From Mactromeris polynyma (lineage: Eukaryota > Mollusca > Bivalvia > Venerida > Mactridae), in assembly GCA_032209605.1 (NCBI GenBank), contig JASFXZ010000001.1:7813703-7877702 (forward strand): 64,000 nt of DNA, written 5' to 3'. Below the pieces are notes generated by a model. It made no database searches. It had not been told where the DNA came from and worked only from the letters and a program-made list of their open reading frames with translations. Below, in pieces: positions 35,287-59,866 of the stretch. The position numbers were made by a program, and so were the translations under genes. Positions within the stretch are counted from its first letter, which is position 1. Each line of letters starts with the position of its first letter.

Positions 35287-35600
35287 ATATGAGCGCAGCT
35301 GTAAGATTTCCTACCTCTTCTTTAATGACGTCATTTCCAAAAATGCAAAATGTGAAGTGACGTCATTTAAAAAAACCCGCAAAATGTGAAGTGACGTCAT
35401 TTCCAAAAACGCAAAATGTGAAGTGACTATTTGCAAGCAGCAAACAATATTAACTCCATATGGTCAATTCGTCTTCATATTGCCACATGGGGCAAATATT
35501 GCTTACTGTCAGTATGTAGTGACGTCACAGTCATTTGATGTTTTCTGGAAATGACGTCACTTTAAGAAGAGGCTGGAAATCGTACAGCGGCGCTCATATG
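35287..35600. mobile_element. MITE with CRE-like sites, copy 3 (expanded)
   Basis: Left end 'atgagcgcagctgtaagatt', right end 'cgtacagcggcgctcatatg'. A subterminal unit of about 45 bp ('caaaatgtgaagtgacgtca') is repeated, so this copy carries five TGACGTCA palindromes (about 35323, 35358, 35392, 35520 and 35552). Confidence 0.85.
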
Positions 35601-37465
35601 TACATGTATGCTGACAGTAACAGTATCTTCACAACATAACCAGTGATGTTAAGTGATCAACAAATATTTAAATAAGAAATACAAACAGACATATATGTTT
35701 TTGTATGATTTTATTTTCGAAACAAATCATTAGTAATCAACAATTAGCAGAATTAGGAATGATTTCAAATCAGTCACATAACTATATTTTGCATATTACA
35801 AAAATACTTAACGACATAAATCAAGTATTGCAGAACAAGCTGGAGACTTAGTTAAACATGGTACCATGATATACGTGAAGGAAGCTGTCAGTGTATCACA
35901 TGCCATAAAATCAACTAAAACAAAGTACAACACAGTTGCTTAATAACTGCAACATTATCAGTCTGATGAAATGAACCAGCCAAGTAGTTCTGGACTTACC
36001 AGCAATAGAAATACTAATGCTTACTCATAACAATAATTAACAGAATGATCCGAGTAATCGCACAAATGTATAAATGTATTTACGGGCGTTCTTAGTTTGA
36101 ACAATTTCACTATTAATTTGGTGTAACACCGTTTTCAACAGTATTTCAGTTATCAACAGCAGTCAGCCGTGATCTGACCAATGATCATGGCTTATCAACC
36201 AGTGCTGAAAGTCTAAGCTTGGTATTTGTACCGTACATTCATATACACGGTACTGACATGACAAATGCTATCTGAACAGCGTATAAACTAATTAATAGAG
36301 CTAAAACGGTCCACTTTTATTCAGTAAAATATAATCGCTAGTTTAAATACACCAGTCTCAGCACAACGTAGACACATGCAAACAGGTCAGATCATTGTAA
36401 TCTTATACAGTTCATTTTTGACACATTTCACAAACGCACCATTGGAATATTGGTCCCAAGTACAATAATATGAGAAATGTAAAGTTTTTGCTGTAGTACA
36501 TATTTGATCAGGAAAAATGGGAAACGCACATTTAATGGCTGAATATGGCAAGTAAATGCGAAAATGAAGTCGATTATTTGAACACCAAATATTGGAACAT
36601 GTTATGCTTATAACTCGCGTTAACCATATAAATATGAATGAACAAAATCAAAATACATTTTACATATTCTCATTACAATTAATGACATGCCATTACATAC
36701 GTTTTGGAAATGTATTAAATGAATCCGATGAATAGGCAAAACAATTCACATAATACAAGACCTTTATTCGAAAAAAAAAATTTGAGCAACGCAAAACAAT
36801 TAACTAAACAAGAATGCTCAAAAATAAAAAATAAAGAAATAAAATAAACATGTACAAGCTAGAAATCACGTGACAGAAGCCATGGTAGTGATGTAATGTG
36901 AACATTTTAAAATTGAGCAAATTGATGCATATTTTCAGTGATAACTGTATATATATGATAACAAATCCAGTCCACGTGTTCACACAAACATTTCATATAT
37001 TCACTCATTTAAACATTCATTAAAACTTGTTGAAATTTTCTTCAAATGCTATTCAAACAGAAAATCTAAAATACCAGTCAACTCAAACTTTGATTTTGCA
37101 CTCGATAACGCTTGATATTTAGAATGTTTGGTGAATATAGATTTAGACGGTGAAAATTCTGATTTGAGTCTGAAAGAATACTCAAAATGAGCTCTTTATG
37201 AATACGGAGCAGATTCAAATAAACAACATATTGATTGACACGGGTTTGTTATCAACACAAACAAAAAGAATGTACATGTATAAAAGTTGATACAATAACA
37301 TTACACATGTATATACATTTTTACTCGGAAACACATCCCGTGAACCAAATTGCATTAAATCCGGTATCTTATCCATTCAAGTTAATTGCAAATTTTACAT
37401 CAAAACTGATTAAAATTCCTTTGTGGATATAAGCATGTTGTAATGCAACATTCAATGATGAGTTA

Positions 37466-37796
37466 TCAATACAGAGTTACTACATCTACAATATTTACCT
37501 CCCTTGTTCTTAATAGTCGGCCATTTTGATAGACAGAACTGATAGGCCCTTATAGGAGTAATTTCCAAATATGTGATAATTGAGAAAATACCAAGATAAT
37601 TTGCATGTGACAACCACTTTTTCTTTAACTTACTGAGCCAAATGCCCACATGAGCATAATGAATAAGTTATGTTTTATACATCGGATTAGTTTATCATCG
37701 TTTACATTATATTCTCCATAAACATTTGCCTATCAAAATGGCCGACAATTCAGAACAAGGGAGGTAAATATTGTAGATGTGGGAACTATCAATACT
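37466..37796. mobile_element. Foldback/MITE element with inverted ends of about 65 bp
   Basis: The left arm (37466-37532: 'acatctacaatatttacctc', 'ccttgttcttaatagtcggc', 'cattttgatag') is repeated inverted on the right (37730-37796: 'ctatcaaaatggccgacaat', 'aacaagggaggtaaatattg', 'tagatgt'). The interior of about 200 bp has no coding content. Confidence 0.85.
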
Positions 37797-38112
37797 GTCC
37801 TGATTACTGCCACATACAGTACTATATGTGAACAATTTAAATTCATCGAACCATTTTGCGACACAAATGATGTCAAGTGTCGCAGAATTCTCAGGAACTT
37901 TCAGGATTCTGTTATAAAGTTAGTCCGGGAGAAACATATATGTTTTAGTTGCATATTGTCAAATGGCAAATAGTACTAGTATTGAACCAAAGATGCAGGA
38001 ACATACACTAGCTTTCTGGTAGCCAAACGGACTCTTTAGAAAACTGTCGATCTGATGTTCTCACCAAGAATTAAAACCATGTTATTTGTAAAACTCTATG
38101 CTGCATGGTCTA

Positions 38113-50878
<12,766 letters not shown>

Positions 50879-51100
50879 TTTGTACTAAATCCCTATATTT
50901 TTATTGTAACACAATCCTGAAAAATTAATATAATCGCTAATAACTCAGATGACAACATACACTTCCCGTTTATAAACATCGACACGATTTATGAAACCAC
51001 GCATGCGGAGACGCACCGCAATGCATTATGGGCCGCTTCTCGCATTCCTTGAAGCGAGCATTGGTTAACTGTGTCACGCTAGTTACTTCTGAACGCGCCA
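50879..51100 (-). promoter_or_regulatory. Probable promoter region of the chromatin gene
   Basis: Lies directly upstream of the first coding exon and is richer in CG dinucleotides than its surroundings ('gcggagacgcaccgcaatgc', 'gcgagcattgg'). It includes 'gcattatgggccgc'. No TATA box or start site can be fixed, so this is positional inference. Confidence 0.3.
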
Positions 51101-53419
51101 ATGAGCGATATTGGCCGAGGAAAACTTAAGACAGAAAATCCATTATCACAAAATTGCTGGCGATATTTAATTCACACTATTTGTTCTATGTATAACGCCT
51201 ACGTTGGTCCAATCGCTATATTGCATATAACGACATACTGTATACACACAGCTATCCTATGCGTGTGTTTACACTCGCTGATAGTGTGTACTAGAGCGAT
51301 AGTATTTAACAGTTAATGATTCGCTTACGAGTTCATACGTATCGTATTTTAACGCGCGTATATTTCTGATCGATATCCACCAGATATCTGCGTTCACGTG
51401 GAGTTTTCTATGAATGCAACTTTACAGCCAATTTTTGTCAAAAATACTCGGTCGATATAAACTAAGATTAATGGCCGCGGTTTAGCTAAAACGCGTGTCG
51501 CGCAATTTATATGTTCAGTGACCGCTATTTGCGTTAAAAGAAAACTAAAACTTAAATTTCGTTTTATTCAACTATTGAAACATGTGACCACTTCTCTACA
51601 AAGCGTAAATAGATAGGTTTATGTCGATATTATCAAAATATAGTTCAGCTTCGATTAACTGAAAATATTTCGTGTTAATGCAATTATTTAATAGATCTAT
51701 ACCGCTTAAACATTTTCACGTCAGCGCAATACACATATTGAAAGCAAATTACTTCCCTTTAACCAGTAAATAGACTTCAAAACAATTATGCTTAAAACCC
51801 GGAAGATACCACGTGCTTATGCTGCCTCGGCATTTCTTTAAATGACTTTCCTTACACACAATGGCTTCGAGAAGTGTACGGCAACTTACCGAATATGGAC
51901 TTACAGTGTATTCCATTTTAAATCCACCATCATCCTATGTCATTCGTTTTTGTTTAACTGGAACTATACTTACTGCTTTATGGAACTAATACATATTTAT
52001 TGACTGATTATGCTGATTGAAGAGACACAATGAAACTCACAAAAATCACAACGCCCTTAAAAAAGAAATGGATGCTAAACCAGTTATTTTATTATAGCGG
52101 TTTATAAACGCCGTCATACAATAAACGGCGTGAAGAATGTTTTATCAAATTATTATTAAGTTTTGATTCCGCACAACTATGAAGTTAATCCGCTTATGTT
52201 ACAGTGTTTGCGTTTTTTACGTGAAGTAATTACTCGATAATATTTATGTTTCACTATTATTTGCAATGTTGAAATTCAATTAATTATAATGTAATTTTTG
52301 GTCTGGGGCTTTAGCCTAATGCCATATCTATGCTACATGTTATTTCACATGCGTTCACTTTTATCTCAGGCTGCGAAATAACCAAGCATGAATAAATCAC
52401 TAAACCAAACAACAAGTAAACAAAACACGCCCAGTAATGTAGAAGGTGTTTTACATCGTTTATTAGATAAGTCTCTTCAGAATCTTCGAGTTCCAGAGAA
52501 GTTTTGATAATGTTATATTTAAATCGAACTGACACATAAAGCAAGATGAGCATATTCTCAGTCATTAACAATCTTAAAACGTAAACAAATAAATTATGTT
52601 GACATACCGGTCCAGAATTTATTCTCGGATCGATTGTAACAAATCTAAGAGAATTAATTAGAAATTAATAAAAAAAGCTGTCCATGCAATGGGGCCTTGG
52701 TGTGTCTATAGTAATCAAGCTAGCGTATCTGGGATCTTTTTCACAAACATTTTAAGTCTGAAACTCAAACTTAGACTTTAAATTTGCAAAATTTATATTG
52801 GTCAGCCTCTTGTTTTCATCGCAGACAGTTTATATGTCCGTGTTTTCATTGAATCTAAACGAACGTAAGTGTATCTTACCCACTCTTTACGTCTGCCAGT
52901 GAAAGTTTTATTAAAATATCTACTGTAATAATAACAGTGGAGCAAAATGAGCATTTAAAATGTTAAGCCTAGGTTTGAATTACAGACTTAAAATGTTTGT
53001 GAATAAGGCCACTGAATACCTTAAGTGAATCGATGAAACATAAAATTGTGAATTCATTGGAATAAATTTGGTAGGTGAAATATTTATTTCATACTTTGGA
53101 AGACATTGAATATTAGAGTGGTGTAATTTTCTGCATACGTATTTTAGTACGTGCATAATGCCATTGTTTATATGTGTGTCTCTACTAAATATAAATTTTA
53201 TCTCTATTGAAATATGTTTGCTAATCAGATTTGCTATGATCTGTTCAAAGTGAAGTTAGATTTCATACACCCATTTTTAAGCTATGTGCGTTTGTGCCAG
53301 TTTTCCTATTTTAGTGTCACGTTTAATATTGTCTTAAGGTAACATTTAAGTCAAGATTAGCAAATATTATCTTCAGCTTTACTGTGTTTGATTGTGTACA
53401 TGTGTGTATAAATGGATCG

Positions 53420-53565
53420 TTACACTTGTATGTATAGTCTCCTGTAACTCCAGAATGGAGTGGCAATGTACTTTTATTGTTTTATTGTTTTAATTTGTAT
53501 TGTATTTATTATATGATTGTACATTGATGAGACTTCAATAAAAAATAAAAATAAATAAGTTTTTT
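53420..53565 (+). mobile_element. Possible 3' tail of a non-LTR retrotransposon
   Basis: 'ctccagaatggagtggcaat' is followed by T-rich text, 'gatgagacttcaataaaaaa' and an A-rich (aaat)-like end. This looks like a LINE 3' end. There is no coding sequence and no second copy, so the call is weak. Confidence 0.3.
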
Positions 53566-54378
53566 GTTTTGGGTGTGTATTAAAACTGTTCAGCGTGTAG
53601 TTTGTTATTTCGTAACCATTGGCAACCCATCGAGAAGTTAATGTTTTCTGTTGTTACGATGATAATTAGCTGACAACAGATCACGCGAGAATGTCTAACT
53701 TACAACCGTGAATAATCGAAAACAGTTGAAAAACAGTGTCAAACTCCAACCAATCGTATAAATGGTTTGTAAATTGCTTAATATTAGAAATTTATGTTGC
53801 ATCAATTCTTTATCTGAAAATTATCTCCAAATTAATACGCCACAGGGTTATTTTAATTGCACTGTATTATTACTATTGTAACAATGGTTTACCAGGATAT
53901 GGGATAACGCGTCACGTGTCATCCTGACTTCCTTTATACGTTGAAGCTTACGCCTTATCATACTTTAAAATAGTGAATGCTCGCCCTTATGGGTTATCCC
54001 GGTGGCGAGGGTAAATAAACTCAACTCCACTCCACCTTATTATACTTATTATAAAATATTACAAGTGATCATTGTCTCAAATGATCACATCCGACGGTGC
54101 ACATACAGGGCAAGTAATGAGTTAAAATGCGTTTATTTCATAAGGCAGTAGCTTTGTCCACACTTGTTACTTTGTGTAACTAAGTGATACGCAGTTAACA
54201 TATGAAAGAACAATTAAATGGTCCACGAGGACGCGGTCTTATTAATGAGATTGTCCTAATTTCGAGGTGGTTTCTACAATTAAATCTGGCGATAAAAAAG
54301 TTAACTTCTTATCAGTTCAATTTGAATTGCGGAAAAAATCAGTATTTTGGTCAATCGCTTAGGTCATGTTTATCGATG

Positions 54379-54484
54379 TACAGTAAAACCTCAATAATAA
54401 GACCACCATTGGGACCCTTGAAAACTGGTCTTAATATTGAGATGGTCTTATCATCGATGTGATCTTTAAGTGAGGTTTTACTGT
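54379..54484. mobile_element. MITE, CAGTAAAACCTC family, copy with clean ends
   Basis: TACAGTAAAACCTC at the left and GAGGTTTTACTGTA at the right are exact inverted copies. At 106 bp it is the shortest member. A module-like fragment ('cggtcttattaatgagattg') lies about 140 bp upstream. Confidence 0.88.
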
Positions 54485-55504
54485 ATATATTTTTCGCTAA
54501 GTTGCATTAGGTGTTGTATTGCACATAATTAAAATATTTCCACAGTTTGTTACATGATAATTTTTCCTAGTGGTATTATTAACAACCACACGCAACGTTA
54601 TCTATTAGTGTATCAATAAAGCTTTTCGTGTTTGGATATGTGTGTGTGTCCGCGGACGCCATTTGATAGCGATATTTAATTTTCTGATGGAACGCACGAT
54701 AATAAATTTTGCGGCTTTTCCTGAATATTTCTATTGTGCATAGCTAAAGAAGACCACGGCAGTGTTGAGTCTACAGCATGCTGTCACAATGGCGAAGTCT
54801 GAGAAATGGCTGGTAAACAGGTTATGCTTTCTGGCAGATAGTTTTCACACGATTGTACAAACATGTATTAAAATATCTCTTCTAAATCCAAAATCCATGC
54901 AATTATCCTACTGTAAAAGTCCATGTTCTGCTCGCCTTGTCATATGGAGTATCAAAGAATTTCGGTTGTGTACAAATCAAGTAACTGAGCAAGGCTTCAA
55001 CGACATCATTTTTTACAGACACAAATTACGATGAAACATTTGTGATAATGTAAGCTTGTGTTTATAATTTACCTTTTGCGGTTAATCGCGAAATTAAAAT
55101 TGTTTTTAAACATAATTTTATACTGAAAAATTCCCGCTACAATATAAAATAAACTCGTGTCACGGTAAGATCTGGTAAGGTCCGTTATTGGCGTCATTGC
55201 ATTGTACGTGGAAAAAGAGATGCTGGATAATTAATATTGAAAATCAATTTGTTTAAACTAAAAATTAAAAACAAATCAGCAAATCATAAGGCCCATTTAT
55301 AACGAAGTTTTCGTACAAATATAACTTGTACACTTACCGACACTCATCAAGAGGCAAATCCGTCTCTTCATACAGTGAAACATACTTATTTTGGCTTTTA
55401 CGCTTGTTAATATGTTAAGAAATTTACTTTTTTACACAACTAGATATATTGAAAGTTTTATAGTGACATATAGATAAATGTTTGGCTTGTATATGAGGGA
55501 TTGA

Positions 55505-55800
55505 CCGCGTATTACAGTTACACTGTATTTACGGCGATCTGTTGACCTAATCAGTGTACCTGTGTATCTGTCTATTACTTACCTATACTTCTACAAGCGA
55601 CTGTCATCATCCGCACATGAATCAGAGGTGAACGACGAAATGTGGTTGTAGTATTATGTAAAATCTTATCAGGGGTTGCCAAATCGCATCCCCCAGACAG
55701 GTAGTTGAACGCTCTACCGTCTCCAACTTGATGGTCATATATTAATAGCTTTGCCATGACAAAACCTGTATAGGTGACCAAATAGCCCATTTTTTCAGGT
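55505..55800 (-). mobile_element. tRNA-derived SINE, minus strand
   Basis: On the minus strand: a degenerate head ('gagacggtagagcgttcaac', 'tacctgtctggggg'), the core 'cacctctgattcatgtgcgg', then 'acactgattaggtcaacaga' plus 'tcgccgtaaata'. The core matches the SINE at 8860 and the tail the SINE at 14729. Its 71-codon open frame, which ends at a GT, mimics an exon but is SINE sequence. Confidence 0.7.
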
Positions 55801-56013
55801 TTTTACATTTTCTTCTAGATAGATCTTTCAACTTTCATTTAATATAAAAAAGTAATTAAATCGGACGTCTACTTTTGTTTTAAAGCATTTCCAATACTAA
55901 GAACAACACGCAACAGTTAGCTACAAAATGAGGACGTCACGTCAGAATGTGCGTAATTCCGAAAAAATCATATTCTCTTCAAACGGAAAAAATTATTAAC
56001 TTATAAACTTTTC

Positions 56014-56440
56014 CTCGTTCGTTTAATTATATAAATCACAATTACGCCTTCAAAACATCCTTGGTAAAAGCGCATTCGTTCGTTTAATTCTATAAATCAC
56101 AATTACGCATTCAAAGCATCCTTGGTAAAAGCGCCTTCGTTCGTTTAATTCTATAAATCACAATTACGCCTTCAAAGCATCCTTCGTAAAAGCACCTTCG
56201 TTCGTTTAATTCTATAAACAACAATTACGCCTTCAAAGCATCCTTGGTAAAAGCGCCTTCGTTCGTTTAATACTATAAATCACAATTACGCCTTCAAAGC
56301 ATCCTTGGTAAAAGCACCTTCGTTCGTTTAATACTATAAATCACAATTACGCCTTCAAAGCATCTTTGGTAAAAGCGCCTTCGTTCGTTTAATTCTATAA
56401 ATCACAATTACGCCTTCAAAGCATCTTTGGTAAAAGCGCT
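56014..56440. repeat. 61-bp tandem array, 7 units
   Basis: Units contain 'cgttcgtttaattctataaa', 'tcacaattacgccttcaaag' and 'catccttggtaaaagcgcct'. Period is 61 bp (starts at 56016, 56077, ...), with few substitutions between units, which points to recent expansion or homogenisation. Confidence 0.95.
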
Positions 56441-59400
56441 TAGTTAGTGAAGTCAAAACTTTGATTAGGAAATTCTCGACGTCAGAAACAACGTCGCTGG
56501 GGCAGGTTTGTACTGGCAGTGCTCGTAAACTGTTTCATGTATCTTCTGAAGGTTATGTGTCGATTTCGAGGCTCTTATTAAAGATGAATTCCCAATGTGC
56601 GCATTCGGGCGTCATTCAAGACATTGGTTTTGGTATGTCATGCGTATTACCGTATGTGACATATAGATCTAATAAATTATACCAAAGAATGACGAAGATC
56701 TAACGATAGGCATATAATGCATTAACCACAGTTTTGTACACATACCTGCTTTATCTATTCAACATTTAACCCACGCTGAACTTGTTTTTTCCCAGTAATT
56801 CTATTTATAGGCACTACGTATATTTGGCTGATATCATAATGTTTATTTTGCTAAGCAATATGAACTAAACAGAGATATACAACTTTATTAAGGTTACATG
56901 TGACATGATACAATTCATAGCTGATGCAAGTCTACATAAAAGAAGATTGAATTTAGTTCAACTAATGTATGAAGGTATTTCATCATAATAACATCGACGA
57001 TTCTTCGTAAAAAATTCATATATGTATACCATTTCCTTCAAGTTAGTTTACACAATTGAGCTGTATACTTTCATATGAGGCATGTATGCAGAATAAACAT
57101 CTAGTTTGATCTACTAATCAATGATCAAAATTCAAACAAAGCTTAACTTTAACTGCGAATGTTTAGTTATAAATAAATTCCCAATTTAAGAAAGTTAATA
57201 GAAGCTTTCATGTAGTATACATCATTACTACATCAGTAGTATACGGGTCTCCTCAACTGATTGACTGTATATTGATACCTTCAGAGTCTATATATTACTT
57301 ACTACACGTAAATAGAAAGGTAGGGTAAAAACACATTTACAATTTATACATGTCAGGATAACATATGAAATTAATAAACATACCAACAGCATGGATATTA
57401 CAAATACATGTACTAAGATCCTGCTACAAAGAGAAATCAAGCAGTTTGAAAATAACATGTACATCTTTTATCACAATTGAAGAATATCACAGATATACAC
57501 AACCTGAAGACGTTAAAATATTTCACTATAATAAATCAAACACAGAGTTTATTAAAATGCACTATGGAAGCTGTTGTATTGTACTTAACAACAAGGTTGG
57601 ACGGACTAACAAAGTGTAAGAGTGCGTGTATATAACCTTGTATGGCCCATGAAAGCTCGAAAGCTTATTTCCTACGGGGGCCATATTTCCAATGGTATCC
57701 ATATACATAAGAAATAGAAACAGCCTGAGTAAAGAATGAACACCCTTATGTTGCAGCAAAATGACGAATCCAACCTTTTCTTTTTTTTCTTTTTGGGACC
57801 AAGCAGGCCTATTTATTAGCAATAGCATTATATACAATAATGGTAACATAACATAAAATACTACCGTGTATATACCTTATTCAATTATCAGATAATAGTC
57901 TACATAACATATATACATATTACAAATGTTATAGTTTTCTTGACTTATATATTGTTACAATTCAAAGAAGAAAAATCACAAAAAAAACATAAATGCACGA
58001 AATTATCAAAATGTAACTATAGTTATAGAGAAAGGATTTAATGAAACTGATAGAAAAAAGGAGAAAAATACAAAGTTTAACGTATTAAGGTAATAAGCTC
58101 GCATGTTAAGAGCAACTTAATTTTGCTTTAAGTTGTCTATATGCGGCTGGTCAGTACAATGAACTTTTTTAATGACAATTGACCTATCAGGCGAAAGCGA
58201 AAGAATCCAACCTTTTCAGAAAGGACGTTATTCCCTGAAAGTGTTCGTCTTGTCATTCTTTCTCATTTTTTTCTCTTCGCTTGCGTCATGAAAAAAGCCT
58301 CTATTACAGTCTTGGTATAATAATGTACATTAATCACCGCGACAGATGTGACACCGTAATCTAATTGGGCAATAAAGTAACAAAGACCATTCCGGCTTAA
58401 ATTTCCATTCAATTGGGCAGATTTGAAATAGCTCATCATGACTTAAAACAGTTGCGTTCTTATATTGAAATATATGAAGATAAAATTCATGAAAAACCAA
58501 TACGGTGAAATCAAAGAGATAAAAATGTGTGTGTGTATTTGTCGAATATACAAACTAATGTAGATAAAAGACTTTAGATAAAAGGTAAAATGATTAATTG
58601 TAATTCCTGGTATGCTAGTAAAATGTGCGAAACTTGGAAACAAAAACAAAGAATATTGTTCCTAACAGCAGCCGAAATCATATCCAAGATGTTGCGACTG
58701 CTAAGGTTTCAAGTATATAAACAATTTGCAAGTGACAATAGCTAATGCGGACTCAAAATTAGTTGAGAATTCTGTAATTGAGCAGACTATATCTATTGGT
58801 CAATATTTTCAAAATACAATGTATGTTTTCATTGGCTGACCACCTCACAAATTGTTGACAACCGTTCTCAGGCAAATAGAAAAAGACATATGGTTAAGAT
58901 ATTTACATCACTTACACACGTTGCACTTTTTAACAAAAAACACCAACACACAAGTACTTCATAAAATAATTAACAGATGCCTATGTAAACTGAACAAACT
59001 TTCTGATCGGTATCTTGGTATAGATATTTTTAAAAGGTAAATGAAAATTCAACCGAGGAAATGCCACCGTTATTGGTACAATATATAACTTTCCAAAAAA
59101 TGCCAGTTCATTCTGACATTCAGCTGAAATTTAACGACATATCAACAACAACAACTCTAATATCAAAAGCCATTAAACAGTAATCTAACAGCATTGTCTC
59201 TTCAACAAAAACAGAGTGACCAATTAGACATTTTGTTCAGTGTGCACGGCATTCTAAGTCGGTCATTTGAAACATATTATTATTAAGTTTGATTACTGTG
59301 GTGACGGATTAAACATGTACACTTTCTTATTCATGGTACATCCACAAAAAGTATAGTTTTGGTAAAATGTGAGGTGTTTCAATGATATCAAATAAGTCTC

Positions 59401-59651
59401 CCGGAAACAACTACGTACAGACAAATGGTTTCAGGGAATTTTACCGAGAATTAAAGCAAAGTGGAGGGATTAACTGCATAACGATTATTTTCAGTATCTT
59501 ATACACAAAAATTATTCTGATTAATACAAATACTAGCACACAAATACATGCATATGTATATCAATATTTGTCATGAAGACCACCGCATGCTTGTACTGAT
59601 ATGTTGTTGAAAAACAACATTAAACTTCCACACAAAATATCATGCAGTCAA

Positions 59652-59866
59652 CTAAAGTCCACGCCAAAATGTAGTCATAAAAGCAAGCAACAACACTGCC
59701 TCTTGTAAGCTTGCACTGATCCTGATATGAGACGCCCCACTTGTAAGATCACTTTGAGACAAGGACTTTAGCTGTTCTCTGGTTGTCCCGTTGAAGCTCT
59801 CATAGACGACTACCGTATAATACCCACAGCTTCCCGTGTTTATATCAAACATTCGGGCCGGAGAAC
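59652..59866 (-). CDS. GPI-anchored protein gene, terminal exon
   Basis: 215 nt, acceptor TTTTACAG. Encodes GSPARMFDINTGSCGYYTVV, a NGTT sequon, a Ser-rich hydrophilic stretch and the hydrophobic GPI-signal-like end. Confidence 0.8.

Larger units (their letters stand above)
34916..38112. other. Intergenic and probable 3' UTR of the chromatin gene
   Basis: Contains the third CRE-bearing MITE (35287-35600) and an element with long inverted ends (37466-37796). No gene recognised. The part nearest 38112 is presumably 3' UTR of the minus-strand gene. Confidence 0.5.
51101..59651. other. Intergenic, no gene recognised
   Basis: About 8.5 kb of AT-rich DNA with a possible retrotransposon tail (53420-53560), a MITE (54379-54484), a minus-strand SINE (55505-55800) and a 61-bp tandem array (56014-56440). 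Short open frames here lack motif or splice support. 57300-59650 shows nothing I can name. Confidence 0.5.

Noticed and set aside
55575..55790. Minus-strand 71-codon frame ending at a GT, looking like a first exon (MAKLLIYDHQ...)
   Set aside because: The sequence matches the core and tail of SINE copies elsewhere in the window, so it is SINE-derived.
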